Source of the DNA: Spodoptera frugiperda
Lineage: Eukaryota > Arthropoda > Insecta > Lepidoptera > Noctuidae
Assembly (NCBI RefSeq): GCF_023101765.2
Contig: NC_064214.1
Location: 9,678,001-9,742,000, forward strand
DNA: 64,000 nucleotides
Direction: 5' to 3'
Made by a program: the position numbers and the translations under genes. Under the pieces are notes generated by a model. It saw only the letters and a program-made list of their open reading frames with translations. It was not told where the DNA came from and made no database searches. This document shows positions 1-10,243 of this stretch, in pieces (positions within the stretch are counted from its first letter, which is position 1; each line of letters starts with the position of its first letter).

Positions 1-462
1 ATCGGTTTTTCAAATAGTTCTCAGTACCGCTGTAAAAAGAAATTATGACATCAGTCAATATTTTTTACAGTTATTTAGAATACTTAAACTCATTATTTTC
101 TTAAGGTCAAACCAAAAATGAAGTTAAATGAAACATTTTTGTTTTAGGATCTAACTTATTAATGTTAATAAGGCTTTGCCATAAGGGACGTGACATTTAA
201 AAACTCTTGGACGAATGAAACGAAAAATGTCGCTCGTAACCGCGGTTGTAGCTAAAAGTAGGCATTATGAGATCTAATTTGAAAAGTTATAATAAGTAAC
301 GATGTTTCCTTAAAACACTGATAAAGGATTACTTTTATAGTCTATATCTATACGAATATATAAAGGTAAAGAATTATTTTATAGCGTTGATAAGTTTGCG
401 TTTGGCCACCAACCCGCTTACTGCCAGAACGGCCAAGCGAAGATGTGGTCGAAGATGGAGCT
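1..462. other. No gene seen (AT-rich)
   Basis: AT-rich DNA without a convincing ORF, splice-bounded exon or repeat that I recognise. Confidence 0.5.
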
Positions 463-640
463 AATTTGTTTCTTTGTTTGTTTGAACGCGCTAATCTCTA
501 GAACTGCTGGTCTGGTTTGAATAATTATTTTTGTGTTGTAAGTATAGTGCATCTATTGAGGAAGATTATAGACTATAAAACATGACACTACGACAAATAG
601 AATCAGAGCAGAGCCAGTGAAACTCCGTGGAAGTAGCTTG
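463..640 (+). repeat. Dispersed repeat F, copy 1
   Basis: Starts with GTTTGTTTGAACGCGCTAATC and runs through a 'GTTTGAATAATTATTTTTGT' core to a 'gtgaaac..cgtggaagtagct' end. The same order of motifs recurs at 29595-29778 (best preserved) and, inverted, at 17483-17690. This copy is diverged. Class unknown; the fixed ends and lack of coding potential suggest a non-autonomous element or the 3' end of a retroelement. Confidence 0.65.
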
Positions 641-1742
641 TGTAATATAATCACAAAGATGTGTTTATTTGTCGTTCAGATGAAAAAAGGAATTTTTATG
701 TATGCAGTACAGATACGCATACAAAAATCACTATAATAAAGGTATTGGTTTTTTTTTCTGAAACCGTAAAATGGAGAGTAATATACGGTGCTGGGTATTT
801 TTTACCATCATATTTTCATCTTTTCGTGACATATCAAACCGAAATAGTAAAAGAGATATATTTTATTAAGTCTTTGATCACGTAAAGGTTACATTACATA
901 CAAAGCCAACGTAAAATTTTATTCTTCACAAAAAAAAATCCTTTACATTGTTGACAGTTCACATACACAACCAAAGCAAAACGAACAAAACCAACCATAT
1001 TCTGCTACAAAAAAAAAACATGTACACTTGAACAATTTAAAATAAATAGAAAGAAAAAAAACACACAGTCGCCGACAAAACTCCAGCGTTTTGCAGCCAA
1101 ATCTAAAACCGGACTAAACCAGTTTCGTCCCGTCACGCTCGTCGAAAACGGGATACAAAGAGGCACTCCACAATCACGCTGTTTGTAAATCTTTCACGTA
1201 CCCACGTGAGCCAGAATATTGAGTATTGAGTCAGTCGGCTGCATACTAAATAATAATCGTGTTGACTACTAAATATTGGGGCGGGCGCCATTAATGTTGA
1301 TACTGCTATAAATTGCCATCAGGCGTCTTTGGTAGCAGGCGTTCCTTATTGCAGCTAAATACGTGATGTTGTATCAGAGACAGATTCTGAAACTAGTAGT
1401 GTTTATGGGTTAACCCTTCTGCTTTTTGGTGGATGTCTTGTGACTGAGTCATATTAGTCCCCTGCTGAATAGTTTAGATAAGTCGGTTAATAGTATAGCT
1501 TTGGTAGTCCGCTATATATCCTGTCGCTCGATGTTTAATATACGTATATGTTTATATAGGTATAATGTGAAACTAATTTATCTAATGTGATTTCTTTTGC
1601 CTTTTTATAGTATACTATACAGCACAACGGTGAATTGATATTAAGACAAGGGCGGAGTATAAATAAATAACGGACCAAGACGGATCGAAATAGATCGCGC
1701 TATGGTTTCGTCCGTGGAGAACTAATATAAATAGAAAAAACA
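641..1742. other. No gene seen
   Basis: About 1.1 kb of AT-rich sequence. A 74-codon ORF at 661-885 has low-complexity composition and no recognisable domain, and I do not regard it as a gene. There is a short GC-richer patch near 1075-1160 with no clear identity. Confidence 0.5.
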
Positions 1743-1975
1743 ATGATGGAAACGGACTCAGCTAAGCTATGTTTTTTATATAGAAAGACGCATGCTATGG
1801 ATGCGTGCAATAGATGTGTGCTATGGATGCTACTATCGATACTTCGCATACTCGAGCCGCGCATCTTACTCGCACAGCTTAGTATCAGTGGAAACAGTGA
1901 CACGGTTTCACAGCTTAGCTATAACATCTTCGTAGCATAGCAACATAGCACATATCTGCTGGAAAAGCCCCCTTA
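1743..1975. repeat. MITE-like element, diverged relative of 26271-26446
   Basis: Shares 'AGTGGAAACAGTGACACGGTTTCAC...CTTAGCTAT' (motifs AGTGGAAAC and TTTCACAGCTTAGCTAT) and a 'TGGAAAAGCCCC' right end with the better preserved element at 26271-26446. Internal 'CATGCTATGGATGCGTGC' and 'GTGTGCTATGGATGCT' are short self-similar units. Non-coding; the small overlapping ORFs on both strands are products of the inverted symmetry. Confidence 0.5.
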
Positions 1976-2224
1976 GTCTCCAAACTTGCTTAATGAGGGT
2001 TACTCATTAATAATTAAAAGTCGCAATTCGAAGTGACTCTGCCAGAATTTACTCGGAAAAGTTAGTGAACTGTTGCAAAGTTTATTTATTTGATGGAAAC
2101 ATATTTCCAACCATTTATCTCTGAGAGTTTGATGGGCCTTTTGGAAGTGGAATTTTTAAATCATTTATTACTACGCCGTTGGCACAGTGGTGAAAATATG
2201 TCGCAGTCGGTTGCTGAGTAAAAA

Positions 2225-2535
2225 ATATAAATATGGTGTGGGAGAACCATGCTTGGGCGCGAATGAACCGGATCGACCGGAGTGATACCACGGCCTCACA
2301 GAAAACCGGCGTGTCGTATTTTGTTGGGTAAGTGAGGTTTTCGGAGGCCCCACCCACAATCATACACCCCATTTGTAACCACAATCTTCTCAATCTCCAA
2401 TTCCCCAACAATCCTCAAATTCCGAATCCCCAAGAAGCCAACAAAGCATTTGTAACGCTTCTGGTGACCATGGACGGCGGCGATTGATTACCAACAGGTG
2501 ATCCGTATCCTTTTTATACCTTTATAAAAAAGCCC
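2225..2535 (-). repeat. LSCS-type dispersed repeat, near full length
   Basis: Read on the minus strand it has the typical order: CCTGTTGGTAATCAATCGCC, a GGCGTTACA-type segment, 'GGATTGTTGGGGAAT', 'CACGCCGGTTTTCTGTGAGG', and a 'CATGGTTCTCCCACACC' end. This family recurs about 17 times in the window. I recall lepidopteran repeats with this core being described as Helitron-like ('Lepidoptera-specific core sequence'); that assignment is from memory and is not proved by the sequence here. Its end is included in the local duplication 2412-3306. Confidence 0.8.
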
Positions 2536-3306
2536 CGCGGAGGGTTTTTTTTATTTAATTTAATATATATTTGCAACTAAAAAATTATCAGCAGAAAATT
2601 GTAATCAGCCGTTTTCGAAATTCACTTATGAGAAACCATTTTACGATTTATTCTCATTTATTATTCAATGTACCAAGATAAAAAATCAGTTGTACCCACG
2701 AAAATATCACTGCTATCTAAACAGGAGCAATTTCTAATTGATTAATCGTTCGGTACTGACTTACATGTGTCTGTGGTTGTTCTATCCAGAAAGTTATCAA
2801 AGGGTTCCTAGCTAGTTTTGTTTAGTTAGTTAGTTTTTCATGGGCGAGGCGAGAGGGAGTGTCAGAATCTTACTAACTAAAAACCACCCCGTTCCTACTC
2901 CTGCCTGTCGAGCCGGAGCCCCGGTAAACCCGCTAGGTAGTCCGTAGCTCCGACTCTTAAATTCCTAACCCCCAAAAGGCTATCAAAGCATGTGTAACGG
3001 TTCTGGTGTCCATGGACGGCGGCGAATGATTATCATCAGGTGATCCGTATCCTCTTTATACAAACCTATTTGCAACTAAAAAATTATCAGCAGAAAATTG
3101 TAACAGCCGTTTTCGAAATTTACTTTTAACAAACCATTTTACGAATTATTCTCATTCATTTATCGAAATATCTGTTGAGCCACGAAAATATCACTGCTAT
3201 CTAAACAGGAGCAATTTCTAATTGATTAATCGTTCGGTACTGACTTACATGTGTCTGTGGTTGTTCTATCCAGAAAGTTATCAAAGGGTTCCTAGCTAGT
3301 TTTGTT
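2412..3306 (+). repeat. Imperfect direct duplication (2412-2823 and 2956-3306)
   Basis: Two direct units each run from an LSCS-repeat end ('AAATTCC..A.CCCC', 'GGACGGCGGCGA', 'GGTGATCCGTATCC') through 'TTTGCAACTAAAAAATTATC' and 'AAATATCACTGCTATCTAAA' to 'AAAGGGTTCCTAGCTAGTTT'. The distal half of each unit (about 140 bp) is essentially identical; the middle is diverged, with small indels. A LINE tail (2838-2954) sits between the units. The duplication includes flanking sequence with no repeat features, so it is more than two independent insertions. Confidence 0.85.
2838..2954 (-). mobile_element. R1-like LINE 3' tail (short copy)
   Basis: Matches the 3' UTR of the long LINE copies: 'GGGCGAGGCGAGAGGGAGTG', 'TTACTAACTAAAAACCACCC', 'GAGCCGGAGCCCCGGTAAAC', 'CTAGGTAGTCCGTAGCTCCG'. 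The poly(A) end (left, as poly-T) is lost. The right end falls at the recurrent hairpin boundary described in the findings. Confidence 0.8.
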
Positions 3307-3764
3307 TTGGTAGTTCCGTAGTTGTTTTCGAGTCTGGTCAAACAGTTAATAGTTTTATAGTAGTTCCCGTTTCCATTTCCTTGTTACAAGTGGTTTTAAT
3401 TTAGGGTTTTTACCTTTGCTGTTATTTAATCGGGTTGTTAATTATCTTTGTCTGGGAGTTCTGATTTTGTTACTCTTTTACACTTTTTGAAATTATGGTT
3501 GGGTGGGGATTTGTTGGCCTAATCGAAAAACTTTCTTAGTCTAAGCATTTATTCCAATTAAACCATAAAAAGCTACTTTTGAAATGTCAACAAATAAAGA
3601 AATAAACATAGTCTGTCAGTCTATCTGTCAGTGAAGCTCGTCGTTCCAAAGTGTAGCTTCGAATGGAGACTGTTTCTGAACTTATATGAGTACTTTGTAA
3701 ATGCTTTTTTCCAAAATAGTAATACCTATGTTTTTCACCCCTATAATTTATATAATTTAACTAG
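3307..3764. other. No repeat seen; possible intron
   Basis: AT-rich sequence of unclear nature between the local duplication and the candidate exon. It ends in 'tataatttaactag', a plausible splice acceptor. Confidence 0.4.
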
Positions 3765-3891
3765 TGAAAGTAACACTTTCGTGTCTACGAGACCCGAGAT
3801 GCATAACCAGGACCTTGCATTCAACAATGAAGCTGAGAAGCCCTTCCGAATGCACATCCACGCATCCATTGGAATGCTGCCACGAACTTCG
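3765..3891 (+). CDS. Candidate internal exon of an unknown host gene
   Basis: This 127-nt block has clearly higher GC and better codon use than its surroundings, is open in one frame, and is bounded by an AG acceptor (3763-3764) and a GTACGT donor (3892-3897). It would encode about 42 residues, including ESNTFVSTRPEMHNQDLAFN and a following segment with the sequence AEKPFRMHIHASIGMLPRTS. The implied intron phases are 2 upstream and 0 downstream. I do not recognise the protein family. No matching neighbouring exon was found, which is not unusual if introns are longer than the gaps searched. A longer ORF starting at 3631 reads through AT-rich intron-like sequence and is not credible as a whole. 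The alternative is a chance or decayed coding fragment. Confidence 0.4.
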
Positions 3892-4204
3892 GTACGTGCA
3901 GTAAATTTAACCGAAATTTTATTTTAAACCACTAGACTGAGAATTTTGAATACAAAAGTGAAATATTCTTAATGTTATTCGATACAACTATTATACAGAA
4001 TTCAATAGAGGTATGCTAAGTGCTACTTGAGGTACATATAAGTTTCATTGTCATAAACGTAAGCCAAAACTCTTTACCAGACGAAATTATAGCTAAAATC
4101 TAAACTCGTGCACTTTTTTTAAGGATAACCGCTTTCAATTCTCTTTACCACCTCCATTTTTTACGTCAGGTAACATCCCTAAAACATTCTCCTAAGTCTG
4201 AACA

Positions 4205-4318
4205 ATACTAATACGGAAAACCGCATCAAAATCGGTTCAGCTAAACACGAGATAATAGCGCACAAACATACATACAAGTGAAACTTAGAACCTCCTTTCT
4301 TTAAGTCGGTTAATAATA
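4205..4318 (+). repeat. Retroelement-like 3' tail
   Basis: Carries 'AAAACCGCATCAAAATCGGT', 'AAACATACATACAAGTGAAAC' motifs and a 'TTTAAGTCGGTTAATAAT' end. The same ends occur at 6143-6206. This looks like the 3' end common to an RTE-type LINE family in insects; the class assignment is inference. Confidence 0.5.
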
Positions 4319-4479
4319 TTTTCTACCTCAGCATCCACTCGCGAAATCACTTGAGTTATAGCAAAATGATGCAATCACCGTCAATAGGCTCCCCCTATAT
4401 AACAATAAGACTAATAAATAAACTAGGGGGAAAGAGCAACAGCAATAATACGAACAAAACAAACCAATCAATGGAATTC

Positions 4480-4600
4480 CAAACTATTTTTATGGCTCGT
4501 TATACCCGGCGTATTGCCAAATTCAGCCAAATTCAGCCGACTTCTGCCGATTTTGGCTGACTTCTATTCCGACTTCGGATGACTTCGAGTGGTTGTTTGT
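4480..4600 (+). repeat. Short cryptic tandem repeats
   Basis: 'ATTCAGCC' is repeated twice, followed by alternating 'GACTTCTGCCGA', 'GACTTCTATTCCGA' and 'GACTTCGGATGACTTCG'. This is low-complexity pentamer and hexamer-like DNA; no function can be assigned. Confidence 0.5.
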
Positions 4601-4771
4601 GAGCTTGCCAATGTAGCGTGTAATGAACCAACTTCAAATCTTGGCAGTTGTCACGATATTTGCATTTTGTGGTGATCTTAGTAGTAATACTGTTTGATTT
4701 TGTAAAAAATAAAGAAAAGTTCACTTTTACTTATAGTGTACTTATTTTCTGTTGAGAGGTTTCAAGTACGA

Positions 4772-4990
4772 CTCGCGAGCAAGGGGTTTCAGGTGTGATT
4801 TTAGGGTCGGGCAAAGTATAGTTGGGTATTTTTGGGCTTTTCAAGAATTTAACAGAAGTACCACGGAGCCTGGAGTTGTGCCCAGTATATGGGAATAGGC
4901 AGATAGGCCCCACCTCCTATTACATGGGACTTATAATACAAATGGTGAAAAGTCACAACATTGTACAGTAGCATTACGTGCCAAATTAAA
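4772..4990 (+). mobile_element. SINE family S1, degenerate head
   Basis: The body matches S1: 'GGGTCGGGCAAAGTAT', 'GGGCTTTTC', 'TACCACGGAGCCTGGAGTTG', 'GCCCAGTATATGGGAATAGG', 'TATTACATGGGACTTATAAT', 'GCATTACGTGCC'. The tRNA-like head is nearly lost (only 'GAGCAAGGGGTTTCAGG' remains) and the 3' pyrimidine-rich end and tail are missing. Confidence 0.8.
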
Positions 4991-6142
4991 AGGACTCCCT
5001 TTTAATTTGGCCCTTCTTTAATACACTATATATTTGTATATTTCTTTCGTAAATCTAAACTAAAATACAGAACTAAATCCAGACTCCTGAATCTGTTTGT
5101 TTCCAATCCCATCTTCCACATAATGAACCACACTCGAACGGTGTCAGTTTGTCAAAAACTTTTAACATACACACACAGCACATCAAGCTATCCCAAAATC
5201 ACTAACACTACAATGGATTTTCAACCTAAACACTTATGCAATATGGTTGAATATGTCCTGATACCTTTTAAGTGGTTAGTGTATTTTTATCTGCGGTCGT
5301 ATGTGAACAAGTCGGTAAAGTTTTCTCGAGACGGCATTGTTTTTGAGGTACTGATTTATATATACCTACTTGTTTTTGTTGACTGACAAAGCTATGGATG
5401 GAGTGGAGTATACTTTTATGGTATGCAAAATGGTTCTTCTATTGGTTTAGTTGTACACAGAAAGAAAATTTAAAGAATTCAATGTTTATTTTAAATTAAT
5501 AATAGTTATAATTAACTGTTTAAGGCTGATAACTTATGAATAACACGACAACAATAACGACAAAAATTATAAACCAAAAACAAATGTTATGTTTTTGATA
5601 GCGTTCCGTTTACACCATGTATAATAAACCACAAATAATACATATATAAACCTCTGTTTTCGCACAACCCAAACACACCTAACTTGTCACCAGTTCCCGT
5701 ATAATTAAGATAATCTCGAATCTTTTGTTTACACGTAACATTAATATCTTCAACATTCTTTGGCCTTTAATGATAAAATAAATTAATAACCTCCCTGACC
5801 ACTTACGAGCATCCAGTAAATTATTAAAAGAAATATATGTAGCTGAACGAAATGCCCCGAAAATTACAAAAGAAATAATAACGTAGGATACTGAGTAGCA
5901 ATCGTATTAATTCCAGCATTAGGTACGTCTAAATAAATATATACGGATGTTACTGGTACACGTGTGTAATTGGTATCGTTAAGATGTTACTAAATGAAAG
6001 AGATGAAATATATAAACGGTATTTTTGTGTCTGACAACAATGAATATTAAAATATACTCTAAGTTCTTATACAGGTTGTCCCTGAAATCGACGTCCAACA
6101 GGCACCAGATGATCAGCAAGATCATCATCTAGTGCCCGTATA
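4991..6142. other. No gene seen
   Basis: AT-rich DNA. An 87-codon ORF at 5123-5386 shows no domain and ordinary intergenic composition. A short imperfect hairpin near 6099-6136 ('GGCACCAGATGATC' against 'GATCATCATCTAGTGCC') is the only structure noticed. Confidence 0.5.
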
Positions 6143-6206
6143 CTATACTGAAAACCGCATCAAAATCCACGTCAAATTGAGAACCTCTATTTTTTGAAGT
6201 CGGTTA
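6143..6206 (+). repeat. Retroelement-like 3' tail fragment
   Basis: Starts 'ACTGAAAACCGCATCAAAAT' and ends 'TTTTGAAGTCGGTTAAATTTT', the same boundaries as 4205-4318 but with an internal deletion. Confidence 0.5.
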
Positions 6207-6752
6207 AATTTTGTTAAATTAATTAATATAAACGTGAAAAATTTAATGTTCATTAGAACATAGAAGACTATTACTATCCGTCTCAAAACGTCACCATGTT
6301 TCTCACCAAAACAAATTCTTTACATTTCCTGCATCTACCAACCGCCCAAAGATTCACGCAAAACAATAAAACCTCATTCACACACCCCAGCCGTTTCACC
6401 AATCACCCGAATCCCAACTAACACCACAACACGTCCCTAATAACATTGGCTCCCGCAATAATAATGTCCAATAACGTTCTTTCATGATTTACTTTTGTGG
6501 GCGAACGTATGAAATAAAATTGTACACAATGTGATACGAGTATTTCCTTCACTACCAGCATGTGAAGTTATACTCTTATGTGTACTTGTTGATGGATTCT
6601 TAACTTAAATTGTAAAGTGGTAAGGTTGTAAATTGGTTAAAGACGTTTGTCAGATTAGGGTATCTTGATTTGCAGTCGGCTGGTACCTCATAAAACTTAA
6701 ACAATAGTGGTGTATGATAATGAATAATCACTTAGGGCTAGGTTCATTTAAA
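6207..6752. other. No gene seen
   Basis: AT-rich, with no convincing ORF or recognised repeat. Confidence 0.5.
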
Positions 6753-6852
6753 ATCGCCGGCAACGCACCTGTGACTTCTCTAGTGTTGCGGGTGTCTATG
6801 GGCGGAGCCGACCAGGTGATCCAACTGCTCGTTTGCCCACTATTCCATAAAA
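6753..6852 (-). repeat. LSCS-type repeat, 5' part
   Basis: Contains 'CGCCGGCAACGCACCTGTGA', 'GTGTTGCGGGTGTCTATGGG' and 'CAGGTGATCCAACTGCTCGT', i.e. the inverted first 100 bp of the family. Confidence 0.75.
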
Positions 6853-7321
6853 AAATCTGTTTGAATTCAGATAAAAACATGTCAACATTGAAAACGAGAC
6901 GTATTTTCTTACATACATAGAAGATTATTTCTATTCATTCAAGACCACGTCTGGCTGAGTGATTCGGCTGGGGATTTCCATCAACGGAAAATTTCTACAA
7001 TTGACCTAACACAATATCGAACCTAAAATTCCCCTAACCTAAAACTCAGTACCAACACACAACACTAAACCAAACCATAAACATATACTTTTACACATTT
7101 TACACGGAGTAAAAGTAAAACATTATTTCACGTTTTACACAGTAATTCGTACTTTTACCGGTTTGTTGGTAAATGTGCTTACAACCTTTGATCATGGTGT
7201 TATAAATTAACTACGCTACACTGGTTCACTCGTAATGAGAGGTGAACTTGGGCTTGTGTTTAAATTATGTGTTTTTGTACATGTATATTAAAAAGGTGGT
7301 GTACTAGAGTCTTGGTAGGGC
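6853..7321. other. No gene seen
   Basis: AT-rich sequence upstream of the poly-T end of the LINE; nothing identified. Confidence 0.45.
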
Positions 7322-9157
7322 TTTTTTTTTTTAGGGGGGAAAATCATCCAATGACTTCTCCCGCCTTGGGCAAGGCGAAAGGGAGTGTCAGACTCTTACT
7401 GACTAAAAACCACCCCGTTCCTTCTCCTGCTTTTCGACCCGAAGCCCCGGTAAACCCGCTAGGTAGTCCGCAGCTCCGGATCAGGCATCAGCCCTACTGG
7501 GCCCCATCTGTGGTGGTCTGATGGCTCTTTGAGGCGCGCGCGGAACGCGACGCGCCGCACGCACGGGTCTGGATCTGGTCGGGCGGCGAGCTACCCTTGC
7601 TCGCCGTCCGCAGGCCCGCACTTACGGTGGCCGGAGATCGTCTCGCGATCCCCTACGCCCGGAGTGTCTCTCGCGACGGCTGGGGCGTGAAGAGGTTTGT
7701 TCTCTCACGCGCCCCGCCTCCTCCTTAGCTAGCATGACTGCTTCGCAGAAGGAGGAGACGGCATCCCAGTCCCTCTCGCTCCGCAATGGCCTGAACCAGT
7801 GCCGGGCGCGAGAGGTCGCCGTCGCCGACCACATCCCTGAGGACTTGGCGGTGCTCAGCCCACGCAGGGCACACCGCCACCGTATGTTCTACCGTGTCCT
7901 CCGGGCGGTCCTCACAGTGATGACACCCGGGCGTTTCCTCCCGCCCAATAAGGAACAGGAACCTACCGAAACTCCCATGTCCGGTAAGCACCTGCGTCAG
8001 GCGGTAGGTGAGGACGCCGTGGCGCCTCTCTAGCCACTCCTCAAAGAGGGGACTTACCGCTGCAATGAGAGCGAGCCCAGCCCTCGGTTGCGACAGTCGT
8101 TGCTGCCATTCCGCCATGAGATCGCGCCGGAGCTCGTCCCGCCACGCACTGATCTGGCGCGGCAGTGGAGTTTCGCCCCGGCGACACGCGTCGGCGCGCA
8201 AACTGAAGACGCGCGCGAGCACCTTCGCCTCCAAATCCCACGGCGGTAATCCGGCAAGGAGGTTCGCCGCCTCTCCGGAGATCGTGCGATATCCTCGGAT
8301 CACCCGGATGGCCATGACCCTCTGAGAAGTGAGCAGCGCCCGAGCTGGTCGCCGCATCAGGTTCGGCGCCCACACAGGGGCGCCGTAGAGGGCCATGGAC
8401 CGCACGATCCCCGCGTACAACCTCCGGCAGGAGGCATTTGGACCCCCGAGGTTTGGCAGGAGCCGCTTAAGCGCAGCCCCCGTCCGTTCCAACTTAGGAG
8501 CCAAACGTCGAAAGTGTTCCACGAAGTTCCATCGACTGTCGAGGACGAGTCCTAGATACTTCATCGTAGTCTCGACGCCGATGGAAACCCCTCCCGCCGT
8601 TATTTGGGACCCACCCGGAGGTGGCGCGTTCCCGCGGCCATGAAAGCACATGGCCTCGGACTTGTGGAGCGCCACCTCGAGTCCCAATTGCCGGATCCTA
8701 TCAACAACTGTCGCAACCGCTCTCGCCATTAAGTTGGCCGCCGCCTGGTGCGACCTCCCGTGCGCTAACACTAGCGTATCGTCGGCGTAACAAATTACGC
8801 TGACGCCGTTCGGGAGGTCGGTGCGCAGCACCCAGTCGTAACCGATATCCCACAGGAGCGGTCCCAAAACCGAACCCTGTGGCACACCGCGCGACATCTC
8901 TCGCCGTTTCCATTCGCCCTGGTGACCGGGGTATATGACATACCTGTCTGTCAGGTAAGCCTCGATTATACGACGGAGGTAGGTAGGCACCCGGTGATAC
9001 CGGAGTGCCTCCAGTATGCAGCTCCAGGGTAGGGAGTTGAAGGCGTTAGCGATGTCCAGAGACACCGCCACAACGACCTTACCCCTAGACACTGCAGTCC
9101 CCGTCGTGAGGTCCCTTACGCGCATAATGGCGTCCACCGTGGAGCGCCCTCTGTGTG
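7322..9157 (-). mobile_element. R1-like LINE, copy 1 (5'-truncated)
   Basis: The element reads on the minus strand. Its 3' poly(A) appears as an 11-bp T run at 7322-7332, followed by a 3' UTR of about 290 bp (7333-7621) and the C-terminal part of an ORF2-like polyprotein. It is cut off at about 9157, just upstream of reverse transcriptase catalytic motif A, so the endonuclease and N-terminal RT are absent. It is GC-rich (over 60 percent by eye) in AT-rich surroundings, which makes its edges obvious. No clear target-site duplication was found. The 3' UTR is the source of the many short LINE tails in the window. Confidence 0.9.
7622..9157 (-). pseudogene. R1-like LINE ORF2 fragment: RT palm to C-terminal CCHC
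   Basis: The fragment covers about 470 open codons from 9137 to 7725 and then a frame change. Counting from the methionine at 9137: catalytic motif A VAVSLDIANAFNSLPW (D28), motif B SRGVPQGSVLGPLLW (residues 82-96), catalytic YADD at 117-120, a thumb/connection region with KYLGLVLDSRWNF, and a C-terminal zinc-knuckle-like C405-x2-C408-x9-H418-x4-C423. A 2-bp deletion near 7785, relative to the second copy, shifts the frame. The true C-terminus (ending RGSRDDLRPP, stop at 7622-7624) is therefore read in another frame. The layout and motifs fit the I/R1 group of LINEs, most like the R1 clade. It lacks its N-terminal domains and cannot make a working enzyme. Confidence 0.85.
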
Positions 9158-9270
9158 TGTGTTTTTGTAAAATTTGTGATTGGTCATAAGGTGTTCTGAA
9201 AGCTAGCTTGATAGTTCACGTATGTGCAGCGCAGATGCATTTCTTTTGGAGTCATTGCTGCACGCTGCGT

Positions 9271-9393
9271 TTTTTTTAAGGGGGGTAATTCATCCAATTT
9301 TCCTGCCTTGTGCGAGGCGAGAGTAAGTGTCAGACTCTTACTGACTAAAAACCACCCCGTTCCTACTTCTGCCGTTCGAACCGAGCCTAATCT
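9271..9393 (-). mobile_element. R1-like LINE 3' tail (short copy)
   Basis: Poly-T, then 'AAGGGGGGTAATTCATCCAA', 'GTGCGAGGCGAGAGTAAGTG', 'CTTACTGACTAAAAACCACC' and 'CCGTTCGAACCGAGCC'. It is truncated before the usual hairpin boundary. It lies about 115 bp from the end of LINE copy 1, in the same orientation. Confidence 0.8.
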
Positions 9394-9485
9394 TAGTATG
9401 AGTTTGTTTTATGTTTAAATTAATCGAAACGAGAGCGCATTCCGCGCTCTGATTGGCCGGCTCGAATACACCAATCAATAAGGGT
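9394..9485. repeat. Small repeat with inverted CCAAT (copy 1)
   Basis: 'TGAGTTTGTTTTATGTTTAA', 'CGAAACGAGAGCGCATTCCG' and 'GATTGGCCGG' resemble 60911-61040, which has 'TGAGTTTGTTTTACGTTTAA' and 'CCGGCCAATCAGGGCGCTCG'. Probably a MITE; the shared ATTGG boxes are part of the repeat. Confidence 0.5.
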
Positions 9486-10184
9486 ACTAATCTTTGTCAA
9501 ATACGTAGTCCCTTAGGACACCCACAGCAAGAGAAGGAATAGTAACAAAATGAATTCCTCAGCCAAGCTAATTTTTAGTTATAAGACTTGACAATATTAG
9601 TTCCGTAATAAAAATTGATCATGCTATCAATAGACCTATACCTATCTTAAAAAAAGAAGCGTAATGTTATAAACCAAATTATTAAAGGAATACTTTATAA
9701 TAATTTCTGAGAAACCCGAGTGCTTTCGTCGGCTAAACAAAAGGAACTAAACGTAAGTTAATGGAAGAAGTAAAACTTGATAATTACTTGGAAAACGTGT
9801 TCGTGGAATTTCAACTCTAAAGTATTTGTAACAAGGGTTATTGTTGGAAGATAGTGAGCCAGTGTTGTTTTTTAAACTAATTAGTACTGTGTAGAATCTG
9901 TGCTATAGGATTTTAGGTTACCTGGAATTCTTGATCTGTTCGTCTATCAAAGTCTTTCGTCAAATCGAAGGATCTCTAAAATAAGATCAAGTATTTATTA
10001 TTTATTTATTAAAGAGAAACAGAAAGTAAATTCCTAGATAATGTACAGTATTGTTAACTAAGTTTAACGGCTGACGAGTTCCACATAACGCTAATAAATT
10101 ATAAGCCACAATATAGCTTGAAACTAATCGAGTTGGCTCGTCGAACAGTCACGTGTCAGTACTTAATTAAAATAAAGGACACCT
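9486..10184. other. No gene seen
   Basis: AT-rich, with no convincing coding or repeat features. Confidence 0.5.
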
Positions 10185-10243
10185 AGAGGTGTTACAAGTG
10201 CGTTGCCTACCTTTTGGGGGTTAAGAATTTAAGGGTTGTTCGT
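10185..10243 (+). repeat. LSCS-type repeat fragment
   Basis: 'AGAGGTGTTACAAGTGCGTT' and 'TTTTGGGGGTTAAGAATTTA' are the middle of the family; both ends are missing. Confidence 0.7.

Noticed and set aside
3631..3927. 98-codon ORF as a complete small gene
   Set aside because: The first 45 codons are AT-rich and look like intron; only 3765-3891 has exon-like composition.
8008..8325. Arg/Ser-rich plus-strand ORFs over both R1-like LINE copies (also at 40994-41538)
   Set aside because: Antisense readings of GC-rich LINE coding sequence; the basic composition comes from the GC-rich complement.
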